Below are positions 1-5,936 of a DNA stretch of 19,205 nt, piece by piece. Within the stretch, counting starts at the first letter, position 1, and each line of letters starts with the position of its first letter. The notes under the pieces are model-generated. The model saw nothing but the letters and a program-made list of their open reading frames with translations, searched no databases and was not told the DNA's origin. Position numbers and translations under genes: made by a program. Origin of the DNA: UBA1724 sp963632245 (GTDB lineage: Bacteria; Verrucomicrobiota; Lentisphaeria; Oligosphaerales; Oligosphaeraceae); contig CAVGTF010000027.1 in NCBI GenBank assembly GCA_963632245.1, positions 1 to 19,205 of the forward strand, read 5' to 3'.

Positions 1-20
1 ACAATAGGCGCCTTAGTAGG

Positions 21-150
21 GGAAGCTATCCAAAGAACTGGGGGCGAGCCCCCCGCCCACTCATAGCCCAAAACACGGGAAGGGCGCCTGCACCAAGCGC
101 GCCGGGTGGCGCGCTATACCGCGGCATATGGACCGCGGAAGGGCGCCTGC
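21..150. repeat. Intergenic repeat modules with hairpins
   Basis: This non-coding stretch is made of modules that recur in the window. Bases 21-57 (GGAAGCTATCCAAAGAAC, then a G-run/C-run inverted pair) resemble 19004-19049, and resemble 3398-3439 in inverted orientation. A 14-base direct repeat, GGAAGGGCGCCTGC, occurs at 78-91 and 137-150. Between them lie a perfect 7-bp hairpin (GCGCGCC 97-103 with GGCGCGC 108-114) and a CCGCGG pair (119-124 with 133-138). The order GCGCGCC hairpin, TACCGC hairpin, GGAAG is the same as at 3276-3325. I see no coding capacity here. Confidence 0.6.
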
Positions 151-164
151 GGCACCGCTTTCAC

Positions 165-241
165 CTTCCACCTACTCCCTTCCACCTACTCCCTTCTCCC
201 TTCTCCCTACTCCCTTCTACCTTCTCCCTACTAGCTTCCAC
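165..241. repeat. Heptanucleotide tandem array (11 units)
   Basis: Eleven consecutive 7-base units keep exact 7-bp phase: CTTCCAC, CTACTCC, CTTCCAC, CTACTCC, CTTCTCC (twice), CTACTCC, CTTCTAC, CTTCTCC, CTACTAG and CTTCCAC. The consensus is CTWCTCC. The array is all pyrimidine except for A at fixed positions and one G. Related arrays lie at 3507-3541 (same strand sense) and, as purine heptamers on this strand, at 3114-3134 and 18867-18887. Because 7 is not a multiple of 3 and no start or conserved frame is evident, it is not read as coding. The period resembles the short tandem heptamer repeats known from cyanobacteria; only the period is compared, not the ancestry. Confidence 0.85.
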
Positions 242-267
242 TATGGGCGCGCTAGCGGTGCCGCGGC

Positions 268-295
268 TTGTAGTGGGAGGGTGGGGTATTATATT
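268..295 (+). promoter_or_regulatory. Possible sigma70-type promoter before the symporter
   Basis: TTGTAG at 268-273 and TATATT at 290-295 are separated by 16 bp, which fits a -35/-10 pair with a transcript start near 302. The spacer is G-rich (GGGAGGGTGGGG). A terminator lies directly downstream at 313-345, so a transcript from here would meet it after about 10-40 nt. The promoter may therefore be spurious, or transcription may be controlled at that terminator. Confidence 0.35.
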
Positions 296-312
296 AGCGC
301 CCGTTTTTCATA

Positions 313-345
313 GAGGAGGCGCAAGGGCGTCTCCTCCTGTTTTTT
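313..345 (+). terminator. Intrinsic terminator upstream of the symporter
   Basis: GAGGAGGCG (313-321) pairs with CGTCTCCTC (328-336), giving 9 bp with one G-U pair and a 6-nt loop. Six T residues follow at 340-345. This is a standard rho-independent terminator on the plus strand, ending about 38 bases before the symporter start. It either ends a transcript entering from the left or acts as a leader attenuator for the symporter. Confidence 0.7.
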
Positions 346-382
346 CTCTCCGCCGCCCACCCCTTTCCATTGTACTAAAAAT

Positions 383-2587
383 ATGGATCCCATGCTGCCT
401 CCTCCGATGATGTGGCTTGACTGGCTCATCGTCGCAATTCCCCTGTTCGCCATCGTCGGCATTGGTTTTTTGGCGGAGCACTACGTGCACAGTGTCTCCG
501 ACTTTTTGGCGGCGGGTCGTCGTGCGGGCCGGTATTTACTGACGGTCTCTGAGGGCACCGCGGGCATGGGCTTGATTTCCGCGGTCGCGATGTTCGAGCA
601 GAAGTACAAGGCGGGCTATGGCCTGGACTTCTGGCTAGGCCTCACGAGCCTAGTGACCCTGGTCATGACCCTGACGGGCTTTGTGACCTATCGTTTCCGC
701 GAGACCCGCGCCATGACCATGCCGGAATTCTTCCAGATGCGGTACAGCCGTCGTTTCCGCATTCTGGCGGGACTGTTAGCCTTTATTTCGGGTGTCATCA
801 ACTACGCGCTGTTCCCGGCGGTGGGCGGGCGCTTCCTGGTGTACTACTGCGGACTGCCCTTCTCCCTCCATTTCCTGGGTATTGAGTTCTCCACCTACGG
901 TGTCGTCATGGCAGTGGCACTGATCACGGCATTGGTCATCGTGCTGTTGGGCGGACAGCTGACCACGCTGATCACCGACTGCTGTCAGGGCATCTTCGCC
1001 TACTTCGGCTACGCAGTGATCACCATCGCATTGCTGTGGATCTTCTCGGCCAGCGACATGACCAGCGCCATGCTCACCCGTGCTGAGGGCGAGAGTTTCT
1101 TCAATCCCTTCAATATCGGCCACCTGACCGACTTCAATATCCTGTATATCATCATCGCCACCATCGGGACCGTCTACGGCCGAAATGCGTGGCTGGGCAG
1201 CCAGGGCTTCATGGCCTCTGCCAGCAGCCCCCACGAGCAGAAGATGGCGGGTGTGCTTGGCTCCTGGCGCGTGGGCTTCCTGAACATCGCCATGATGCTT
1301 CTTGTGATCGGCGCATTCACCTACATGAACAGCGAGCACTGGGCGCCCCAGCGGGATCTGGTGATGCACGAGCTGGATACCCGGACCGCGGAGGACTTCG
1401 GCGTCCCCGCCCTGGAGGCGCAGCTGTCGCTCTTCCAGCCGGAGAGCGCGGAATACAAGGCCTTGCAGTCCGACATCACGAAGGCGCAGAATACCGCGAG
1501 CACCATCGAGACCCAGATGCTGGTTCCCGTGGCGTTGCGGCACATCCTCCCCATCGGCGTCACCGGAATCTTCTGCGCGCTGATGATCTTCCTGATGGTC
1601 TCCACGGATACCGCGTATATGCACAGCTGGGGAACCATCTTCGTGCAGGATGTGCTCTTGCCCATCCGCAACAAGCCCATCTCTCCCCGGGCACAGATCC
1701 TGCTACTTCGCTTGGCCATCATCGGCATCGCGCTCTTCGCGTGGTTCTTCAGCTTCTACTTCCAGCAGGCGGACTACATCCTGCAGTTCTTTGCCTTGAC
1801 GGGAACCATCTTCCTGGGCGGCGCGGGCAGCTGCATCATCGGCGGACTCTACTGGAAGAAGGGCACCACTGCGGGCGCCTACACCGCCATGGTCATCGGT
1901 TGCCTCTTCGCCGTCATCGGATTCTTCCTGAACCAGCAGTGGGCCACGGTGGTCTATCCCTGGTTGCAGGAGGCGCATCCCGCCTTCCTAGAGAGCTTCC
2001 GCGTCGGCCTGGAGAACCTGGGCAATGCAGTGCCCATCGTGCAGTGGGAGACCGAGCCGCTCAAATTCGCGGCGAAGTTCCCCATCACAGGACAGGAGAT
2101 CTACATGCTGGGCATCATCTTCGCCATCCTGGGATACAGCCTGGTCTCTCTGGCCACCTGCCGGAAGCCCTTCAATCTGGACGCACTGTTGCACCGCGGC
2201 GAATACAACCTGGAGCACGTGGTTGTGGAAGAAGAGAAGAAGGGCTTCAGCTGGTCCAAGCTGGCGGGCATCACCAGCGAATACACCAAGGGCGACCGGA
2301 TCCTGGCGTGGTCTGTGCTGATCTACTCCGTATATACCTTCATGGTCTACGTCATCCAGATGCTGCTGAACAGCATCCCCGGCTGGCGCTGGAGTGAGTT
2401 GACCTGGGTGAAGTTCTTCCTCTACTACACCCTGCCGACCTCCCTCCTCATCGGCATCGTCACCACCATCTGGTTCACCTGGGGCTCCGTGCGAGACCTG
2501 ATCCGACTCTTCCGGACCATGAAGGAAAACTACGAGAAGGGCGGTGCCGTGGACGAAGCGGACAACGGCCAGATGGTCACGAAGTAA
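383..2587 (+). CDS. Sodium:solute symporter family (SSS) transporter
   Basis: A polytopic inner-membrane protein of 734 residues that probably couples sodium entry to uptake of an unidentified organic solute. The family is recognised from the N-terminal block at residues 38-70 (VSDFLAAGRR followed by a small-residue-rich segment EGTAGMGLISAVA), the MPEFFQMRYSRRFR loop at 113-126, and the later DTAYMHSWG and SSS-like GGLYWKKGTTAGAY segments. Hydrophobic helices run through most of the chain. A long hydrophilic insert (about residues 315-375) and an extended C-terminus with further helices make it longer than the usual 500-600 residues. The first of several nearby ATGs was chosen; in-frame ATGs at 392, 407 and 410 are alternatives. 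The ArgA-like gene follows after 25 bases, suggesting co-transcription. The substrate cannot be read from the sequence. Confidence 0.9.
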   Translation: MDPMLPPPMMWLDWLIVAIPLFAIVGIGFLAEHYVHSVSDFLAAGRRAGRYLLTVSEGTAGMGLISAVAMFEQKYKAGYGLDFWLGLTSLVTLVMTLTGFVTYRFRETRAMTMPEFFQMRYSRRFRILAGLLAFISGVINYALFPAVGGRFLVYYCGLPFSLHFLGIEFSTYGVVMAVALITALVIVLLGGQLTTLITDCCQGIFAYFGYAVITIALLWIFSASDMTSAMLTRAEGESFFNPFNIGHLTDFNILYIIIATIGTVYGRNAWLGSQGFMASASSPHEQKMAGVLGSWRVGFLNIAMMLLVIGAFTYMNSEHWAPQRDLVMHELDTRTAEDFGVPALEAQLSLFQPESAEYKALQSDITKAQNTASTIETQMLVPVALRHILPIGVTGIFCALMIFLMVSTDTAYMHSWGTIFVQDVLLPIRNKPISPRAQILLLRLAIIGIALFAWFFSFYFQQADYILQFFALTGTIFLGGAGSCIIGGLYWKKGTTAGAYTAMVIGCLFAVIGFFLNQQWATVVYPWLQEAHPAFLESFRVGLENLGNAVPIVQWETEPLKFAAKFPITGQEIYMLGIIFAILGYSLVSLATCRKPFNLDALLHRGEYNLEHVVVEEEKKGFSWSKLAGITSEYTKGDRILAWSVLIYSVYTFMVYVIQMLLNSIPGWRWSELTWVKFFLYYTLPTSLLIGIVTTIWFTWGSVRDLIRLFRTMKENYEKGGAVDEADNGQMVTK

Positions 2588-2612
2588 CGTCCTGGAATCC
2601 CCTACCCTTTCC

Positions 2613-3101
2613 ATGGACTCTTCCTCGCCAGAGGTCGTACTACGTCCCGCCACCCCGGAGGACATTCCGGGAATCCTGTCGTTGCTGGAGGAATTCGTGC
2701 AACGACAGGTGATGTTGGCGCGGAATCCGGAGGAGATGCAGGAGAACTACCGGAATTTCCTGGTTGCGGAGGACATCCAGGGGGTAATGATTGGCGTGGG
2801 GGCATTGCGTCCCCACGGTGCGGGTCTCTACGAGATCCGCTCCCTGGCGGTGTGTTGCGCCTGGCAAGGAAAGGGCATCGGTCGACTCCTGGTAGAGGGG
2901 CTCCTGGAAAAATCCCGAGGACTATCCCCCGCGGGAAATGCCTGCGTATTTACCCTGACAAAGACCCCCGACTTCTTCCGTCGACTGGGATTCCAAGAGG
3001 AACCCAAGGAACACTTCCCCGAAAAGATCTGGGCGGATTGTAGGCAGTGCCCCAAGCTGCGCTGTTGCGACGAGATTGCGCTACGCTACGCGGGCGCGTA
3101 G
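2613..3101 (+). CDS. GNAT N-acetyltransferase, short ArgA (N-acetylglutamate synthase)-like
   Basis: A 162-residue GNAT acetyltransferase. The acetyl-CoA loop is visible as WQGKGIGR (residues 85-91), preceded by the EIRSLAV strand (75-80). FFRRLGF at 121-127 is the usual GNAT C-terminal motif. The C-terminal block IWADCRQCPK (139-148), then CCDEIAL (151-157), is characteristic of the stand-alone short N-acetylglutamate synthases, which use acetyl-CoA and glutamate in the first step of arginine synthesis. Glutamate as acceptor is therefore likely but inferred. The start at 2613 follows the symporter stop by 25 bases; an upstream in-frame start at 2544 would overlap the symporter and precede the conserved domain. 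The cysteines at 143, 146, 151 and 152 might bind metal or be structural. No terminator is seen after the stop. Confidence 0.85.
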   Translation: MDSSSPEVVLRPATPEDIPGILSLLEEFVQRQVMLARNPEEMQENYRNFLVAEDIQGVMIGVGALRPHGAGLYEIRSLAVCCAWQGKGIGRLLVEGLLEKSRGLSPAGNACVFTLTKTPDFFRRLGFQEEPKEHFPEKIWADCRQCPKLRCCDEIALRYAGA

Positions 3102-3113
3102 TGCCCTAAAAGA

Positions 3114-3134
3114 GGGAGGAGGGAGGAGGGAGGA
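3114..3134. repeat. Purine heptamer array, left end of repeat island
   Basis: Three perfect GGGAGGA units begin 12 bases after the acetyltransferase stop and run into AAGTTTGGCC. The same arrangement (three GGAGGAA units, then GTGTGG) follows leuB at 18867-18887. The G-runs could fold as a G-quadruplex. Together with the pyrimidine heptamers at 3507-3541 it brackets a roughly 430-bp island in inverted orientation. Confidence 0.8.
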
Positions 3135-3144
3135 AGTTTGGCCA

Positions 3145-3321
3145 GGGTTTCGCAGGGCGAAACCCCGCGCCGGAATTTACCGGCGCGTGCGCCAATGCCG
3201 CGGCGTTTCCGCCGCGGAAGTTGTTAGTGGCTAGCTGTTAGCCGCTAGTTATTTGGTCGCTCCGCGGGAGCATTAGCGCGCCCCTATTGGCGCGCAAGTA
3301 CCGCCATCTTTCAGATGGAGG
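3145..3321. repeat. Run of seven consecutive hairpins (non-coding)
   Basis: Inverted repeats follow one another closely: 3145-3153/3157-3165 (GGGTTTCGC, perfect 9 bp), 3166-3173/3180-3187 (CGCGCCGG, 8 bp), 3198-3205/3210-3217 (CCGCGGCG, 8 bp), 3225-3231/3241-3247 (TAGTGGC, one G-U), 3259-3263/3267-3271 (GCTCC), 3276-3282/3289-3295 (GCGCGCC, 7 bp) and 3304-3309/3313-3318 (CCATCT, 6 bp). None is followed by a T-run, so they are not simple terminators. Bases 3275-3327 recur inverted at 19053-19104. I find no protein-coding frame across 3102-3598. Confidence 0.75.
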
Positions 3322-3397
3322 AAGAGCGCCACAGGCACCTTGCAAACTAATCGCTAGCCACTAATTACTAGATACTTATGGCGCGGAACGCGCTGTT

Positions 3398-3439
3398 GCG
3401 GGGGTGCGAGGGCGGTAGCCCCAGTCCTTTGGATATTCC
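3398..3439. repeat. Inverted copy of the CCAAAGGAC repeat module
   Basis: The reverse complement of this segment contains ATCCAAAGGACTGGGG, then a GCCCTC/CACCCCCGC tail. It aligns with 19004-19049 (CTCCAAAGGACGGAGGG, then CGGACCCCCGCC) and with 21-57. In both islands this module sits next to the TACCGCC/GCGCGCC hairpin module, and the order is the same when the islands are read on opposite strands. The island as a whole is therefore inverted relative to the right-hand one. Confidence 0.6.
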
Positions 3440-3506
3440 CCCCGAAATCAATTATTCGGCCCTAAAGAGGAGAGCCGCGGAATGCTCGCGGAGCGGCCAT
3501 ACAAAC

Positions 3507-3541
3507 CTACTCCCTACTACCTACGCCCTTCTACCTATTCA
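3507..3541. repeat. Pyrimidine heptamer array, right end of repeat island
   Basis: Five units in exact 7-bp phase: CTACTCC, CTACTAC, CTACGCC, CTTCTAC and CTATTCA. They match the consensus of the 165-241 array and are the inverted counterpart of the purine heptamers at 3114-3134. The tRNA promoter starts 17 bases further on. Confidence 0.75.
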
Positions 3542-3557
3542 ATGCTGGGGGGTAGCG

Positions 3558-3585
3558 TTGAAAAACGGTTATTGGGGGTTACAGT
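3558..3585 (+). promoter_or_regulatory. Putative promoter of the tRNA gene
   Basis: TTGAAA at 3558-3563 and TACAGT at 3580-3585 are spaced by 16 bp. The predicted start is near 3592, just ahead of the mature tRNA 5' end at 3599. CAGTAT at 3582-3587 with an 18-bp spacer is an alternative -10. The site lies immediately after the repeat island. Confidence 0.5.
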
Positions 3586-3598
3586 ATGAGGCTGTCAG

Positions 3599-3674
3599 GC
3601 CAGCATAGCTCAGTTGGTAGAGCAGCGCATTCGTAATGCGCAGGTCAAGGGTTCAAGTCCCTTCGCTGGCTCCA
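3599..3674 (+). tRNA. tRNA-Thr, anticodon CGT
   Basis: A complete cloverleaf: acceptor GCCAGCA (3599-3605) with CGCTGGC (3664-3670), D stem GCTC/GAGC, anticodon stem GCGCA/TGCGC around loop TTCGTAA with anticodon CGT at 3632-3634, a 5-nt variable loop, T stem AAGGG/CCCTT with loop TTCAAGT, discriminator T and an encoded CCA (3672-3674). The anticodon reads ACG (threonine). The seventh acceptor pair is an A-C mismatch; all other stems are perfect. A T-rich stretch (TTTTCCTTTTCC) follows directly. Confidence 0.95.
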
Positions 3675-3831
3675 TTTTCCTTTTCCGGCCAATCCGCTTC
3701 TGTCTCGGCAGGCGGAGGAAGGGAATCGAGAGACTTCCTCCTTGGCGTCGTACCATATTTCCATACTCCGCGGAAGCAACGCGAAGGCGACAGGCCGGTT
3801 GCCCAGGATTTCCTCCCCTCCGAGAACACGA

Positions 3832-3881
3832 GCCCCGGCGATTTTCAGAAGAAGCGACTCTTCTGGACACCGGGGCCTTTT
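3832..3881 (+). terminator. Nested hairpin with short T tracts, likely terminator
   Basis: An outer stem GCCCCGG (3832-3838) / CCGGGGC (3870-3876) encloses an inner perfect stem CAGAAGA (3846-3852) / TCTTCTG (3859-3865). CTTTTCATTTTC follows. It sits between the tRNA and the secreted-protein gene and could end the tRNA transcript or act in the leader of the next gene. The interrupted T tract makes it weaker than a textbook terminator. The rest of 3675-3943 holds an 8-bp inverted repeat GGAGGAAG/CTTCCTCC at 3714-3721/3734-3741 and no gene. Confidence 0.5.
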
Positions 3882-3898
3882 CATTTTCTGCGAGCGTC

Positions 3899-3927
3899 TT
3901 GCAAAAACGCCAGTCAGGCACCATATC
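3899..3927 (+). promoter_or_regulatory. Possible promoter for the secreted chitobiase-C-like protein
   Basis: TTGCAA (3899-3904) and CATATC (3922-3927) are 17 bp apart. The same -35 hexamer, TTGCAA, is used by the leucine operon promoter. The predicted start near 3934 would leave a leader of only about 10 nt. The -10 match is weak. Confidence 0.3.
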
Positions 3928-3943
3928 CCCCCCTTTCTTTTCT

Positions 3944-5821
3944 ATGGACTCCTTTAGCCGCAACGGGTCATTCCTTCTTTTTTTTCTGGCGTTGATCTCC
4001 CTGTCTGCGGGGCTCTCTGCGGGGACCGTGGCTGCAGCGAAGTTGACCGCCGCATTGGATTCGCCGGCGGGAGTGGTCTTCGGGCAATGTACCAACGCCA
4101 GCGTAATCTCCTCGTATTCCTCGTCGAACATTGGCAATTCCGAAGAGACGGCCGCCGGCAAAGTCCTGCCGGTTTCGGGGAGTTCCTTCCTGCAGATGGA
4201 TGGATCTAGCAGTCCGAAGGCGAAGGGGCGTTCTGGCCGTGTGCTCTCCAGCTTTTCCCTGACGGTCCAGGGGGCGGGAACATTATCCTTCCAGCAGCGG
4301 GTGAACACCTACGGCTACAATGACGATCTGCTAGTTGTCTACGAAGATGACATTGACGACACCCTCTGGGAGCAAGGCGGAGACAATTGGGCGAAAGTCT
4401 ATGTGGATGAGGATAAAGAGAAGTGGTTCGACATCAATGTGGATGGCTTCTTCAACGAAGAATCCGTCTCCCTCTCTACTCAAAAGTACAACCACACCCT
4501 CACCTTTGCCCTACTGGCACCAGACAGTTCTGATATTGACTACTACGATCCGCCAGACTCCGAGACCAAGAGCGAATATGAGCTCCTCTACAAGGCCTGG
4601 CTGGATGCCTTCGTCTGGGAGCCCGACGAAGACGCGGCGGTCTGCCAATTCCAGCCGGAGAGCGGCACCTCCTTCGGTGCCAATGGAATCCTGGTCTATC
4701 TGAACTCCGACTACGTGGACGACAATGACCAGCGAATCTTCACCTTCCGCTACACCCTGGACGGAAAGGCGCCTTCTGCAACCTCCCCCCTCTACAATGA
4801 CGAAGAGGGCATTGTTATCCAGAAGAGTTGCCGTCTGCGGGTGGCGGTCTACGAGGGTAGCACCCTCGTGAACAGCGACCTCTATGCGGACTACGTCCTG
4901 CGGGACGCCCCGCAGGCACCCACATGCCTCCTCTCCCAGGGACTGCCGTTTTACGGCACCGCGACGGCCTCCTTCGCCGCCGTCTCCGACGCCCCCTCGC
5001 TGGAGTTCTACTACACCACCGATGGCAGTGAACCGAGTCTGGATTCCCCGAAGGGCAGCAATTGTGTCCTGTCCGAGGAGTGCACCCTGAAGGTGCGTGC
5101 CTACGACGACGGCACTTGGGGGTCCATGGCGGTCTTCTCCGTGAAGCGCGCGGCGGCACCCATGGCGACGATCCTTGAAGACGGCGAAGAATCCAAGGGC
5201 GGCATCTTTATCAGCAAAGCGAAACTGAGTCTCTCCTCCAGCACCAAGGGTGACATCTACTACCGCCTAGGAGACGGAGCAACGCAGAGCTACAGCGCCC
5301 CCCTGGAATTCACCGCGGATGCCACAGTGGAGTTCCTCCTGAAGCCCGCAGAGAGTGACGACGCCCTGAAGACTGGCACCACCCTCTATTTAGAGAGCGC
5401 ACCGGCATCCGCGAAGCTACGAAAAGCGAAGGAGGACGATGGAAAGTGGATTACCTCGCAGCTGACCAATAAGGGCTGGAATCTGGTGGCGATTCCGCGG
5501 GCTCTTCCGCCTGTCATGGAGAAAGCGCTTTCCCAGTGGCTGAAGCCCTACGGCTTCCAGACGACCAACAAGCAGTATCTCCAGCCTTCCCGGATGAAGC
5601 AGGGGAACTCCTACTGGGTCTACCTGTCCAACGCCACTCCTCCCACTGCCGGCAAGCCGGAGTCCTTCTACAGCGTGGAAGGCGATTCCACGGATGCGGA
5701 TACCAGCACCACCGGCACCTGGCGCCTCGTCCTGAAGAACGCCCTCTATTACCTCGAGAATGGCGTCTTCCGAAAAGCGGATTCACCGGAGAACGACCAC
5801 TCCGGCTGGACCCGGGACTAA
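3944..5821 (+). CDS. Secreted protein with chitobiase C-terminal-like repeats
   Basis: A 625-residue exported protein of unknown function. Residues 1-31 form a signal peptide (FLLFFLALISLSAGLSAG core). Residues about 80-250 form an acidic beta-rich region (GAGTLSFQQRV, DDLLVVYEDD). Three domains of the CHB_HEX_C type follow, at about 265-320 (FTFRYTLDGKAPSATSPLY), 350-400 (EFYYTTDGSEPS, TLKVRAYDDG) and 435-485 (degenerate, DIYYRLGDG). Such domains are usually non-catalytic appendages of surface or secreted enzymes; no enzyme domain is visible here. The last 120 residues (WNLVAIP, GNSYWVYL) resemble the C-terminus of the next protein but end earlier. The start at 3944 was chosen because it opens the signal peptide; an upstream extension would read through the tRNA. 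A terminator-like hairpin separates it from the next gene. Confidence 0.8.
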   Translation: MDSFSRNGSFLLFFLALISLSAGLSAGTVAAAKLTAALDSPAGVVFGQCTNASVISSYSSSNIGNSEETAAGKVLPVSGSSFLQMDGSSSPKAKGRSGRVLSSFSLTVQGAGTLSFQQRVNTYGYNDDLLVVYEDDIDDTLWEQGGDNWAKVYVDEDKEKWFDINVDGFFNEESVSLSTQKYNHTLTFALLAPDSSDIDYYDPPDSETKSEYELLYKAWLDAFVWEPDEDAAVCQFQPESGTSFGANGILVYLNSDYVDDNDQRIFTFRYTLDGKAPSATSPLYNDEEGIVIQKSCRLRVAVYEGSTLVNSDLYADYVLRDAPQAPTCLLSQGLPFYGTATASFAAVSDAPSLEFYYTTDGSEPSLDSPKGSNCVLSEECTLKVRAYDDGTWGSMAVFSVKRAAAPMATILEDGEESKGGIFISKAKLSLSSSTKGDIYYRLGDGATQSYSAPLEFTADATVEFLLKPAESDDALKTGTTLYLESAPASAKLRKAKEDDGKWITSQLTNKGWNLVAIPRALPPVMEKALSQWLKPYGFQTTNKQYLQPSRMKQGNSYWVYLSNATPPTAGKPESFYSVEGDSTDADTSTTGTWRLVLKNALYYLENGVFRKADSPENDHSGWTRD

Positions 5822-5848
5822 TTTTTCCGACTCCCTTCTCCTTTCCTC

Positions 5849-5878
5849 CCCGACGCCTTTTTAGACGTCGGGACTTTT
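5849..5878 (+). terminator. Hairpin after the chitobiase-C-like gene
   Basis: CCCGACG (5849-5855) pairs perfectly with CGTCGGG (5866-5872) across a 10-nt loop and is followed by ACTTTTGC. The stem is good but the T tract is only four bases, so termination may be partial, allowing some read-through into the multi-thioredoxin gene. Confidence 0.5.
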
Positions 5879-5894
5879 GCGCATGAAACCACGA

Positions 5895-5915
5895 GGCCGC
5901 CTGCGATTGGCGGCC
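5895..5915 (+). promoter_or_regulatory. Perfect hairpin in the leader of the multi-thioredoxin gene
   Basis: GGCCGCC (5895-5901) and GGCGGCC (5909-5915) form a perfect 7-bp stem with a 7-nt loop, 21 bases before the chosen start at 5937. There is no T tract. It may shape translation initiation of the downstream gene; no ligand or protein site can be read from it. Confidence 0.4.
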
Positions 5916-5936
5916 GCAAATATTCTGTCACCTCCC

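Noticed and set aside
128..313. Small open frame across the heptamer array
   Set aside because: It translates to a Pro/Ser/Thr/Leu repeat created by the heptanucleotide array, and no initiation signal is evident.
3378..3608. 76-codon frame before the tRNA
   Set aside because: It spans the repeat island and part of the tRNA; the sequence is better explained by repeat modules.
3614..3943. Upstream extension of the chitobiase-C-like gene in the same frame
   Set aside because: It would run through the body of the tRNA and the nested hairpin, and would bury the signal peptide that begins at 3944.
5883..5936. Alternative ATG start at 5883 for the multi-thioredoxin gene
   Set aside because: The added residues include a 7-bp hairpin region and push the signal peptide inward; 5937 starts with a normal charged N-region and hydrophobic core, though 5883 cannot be fully excluded.
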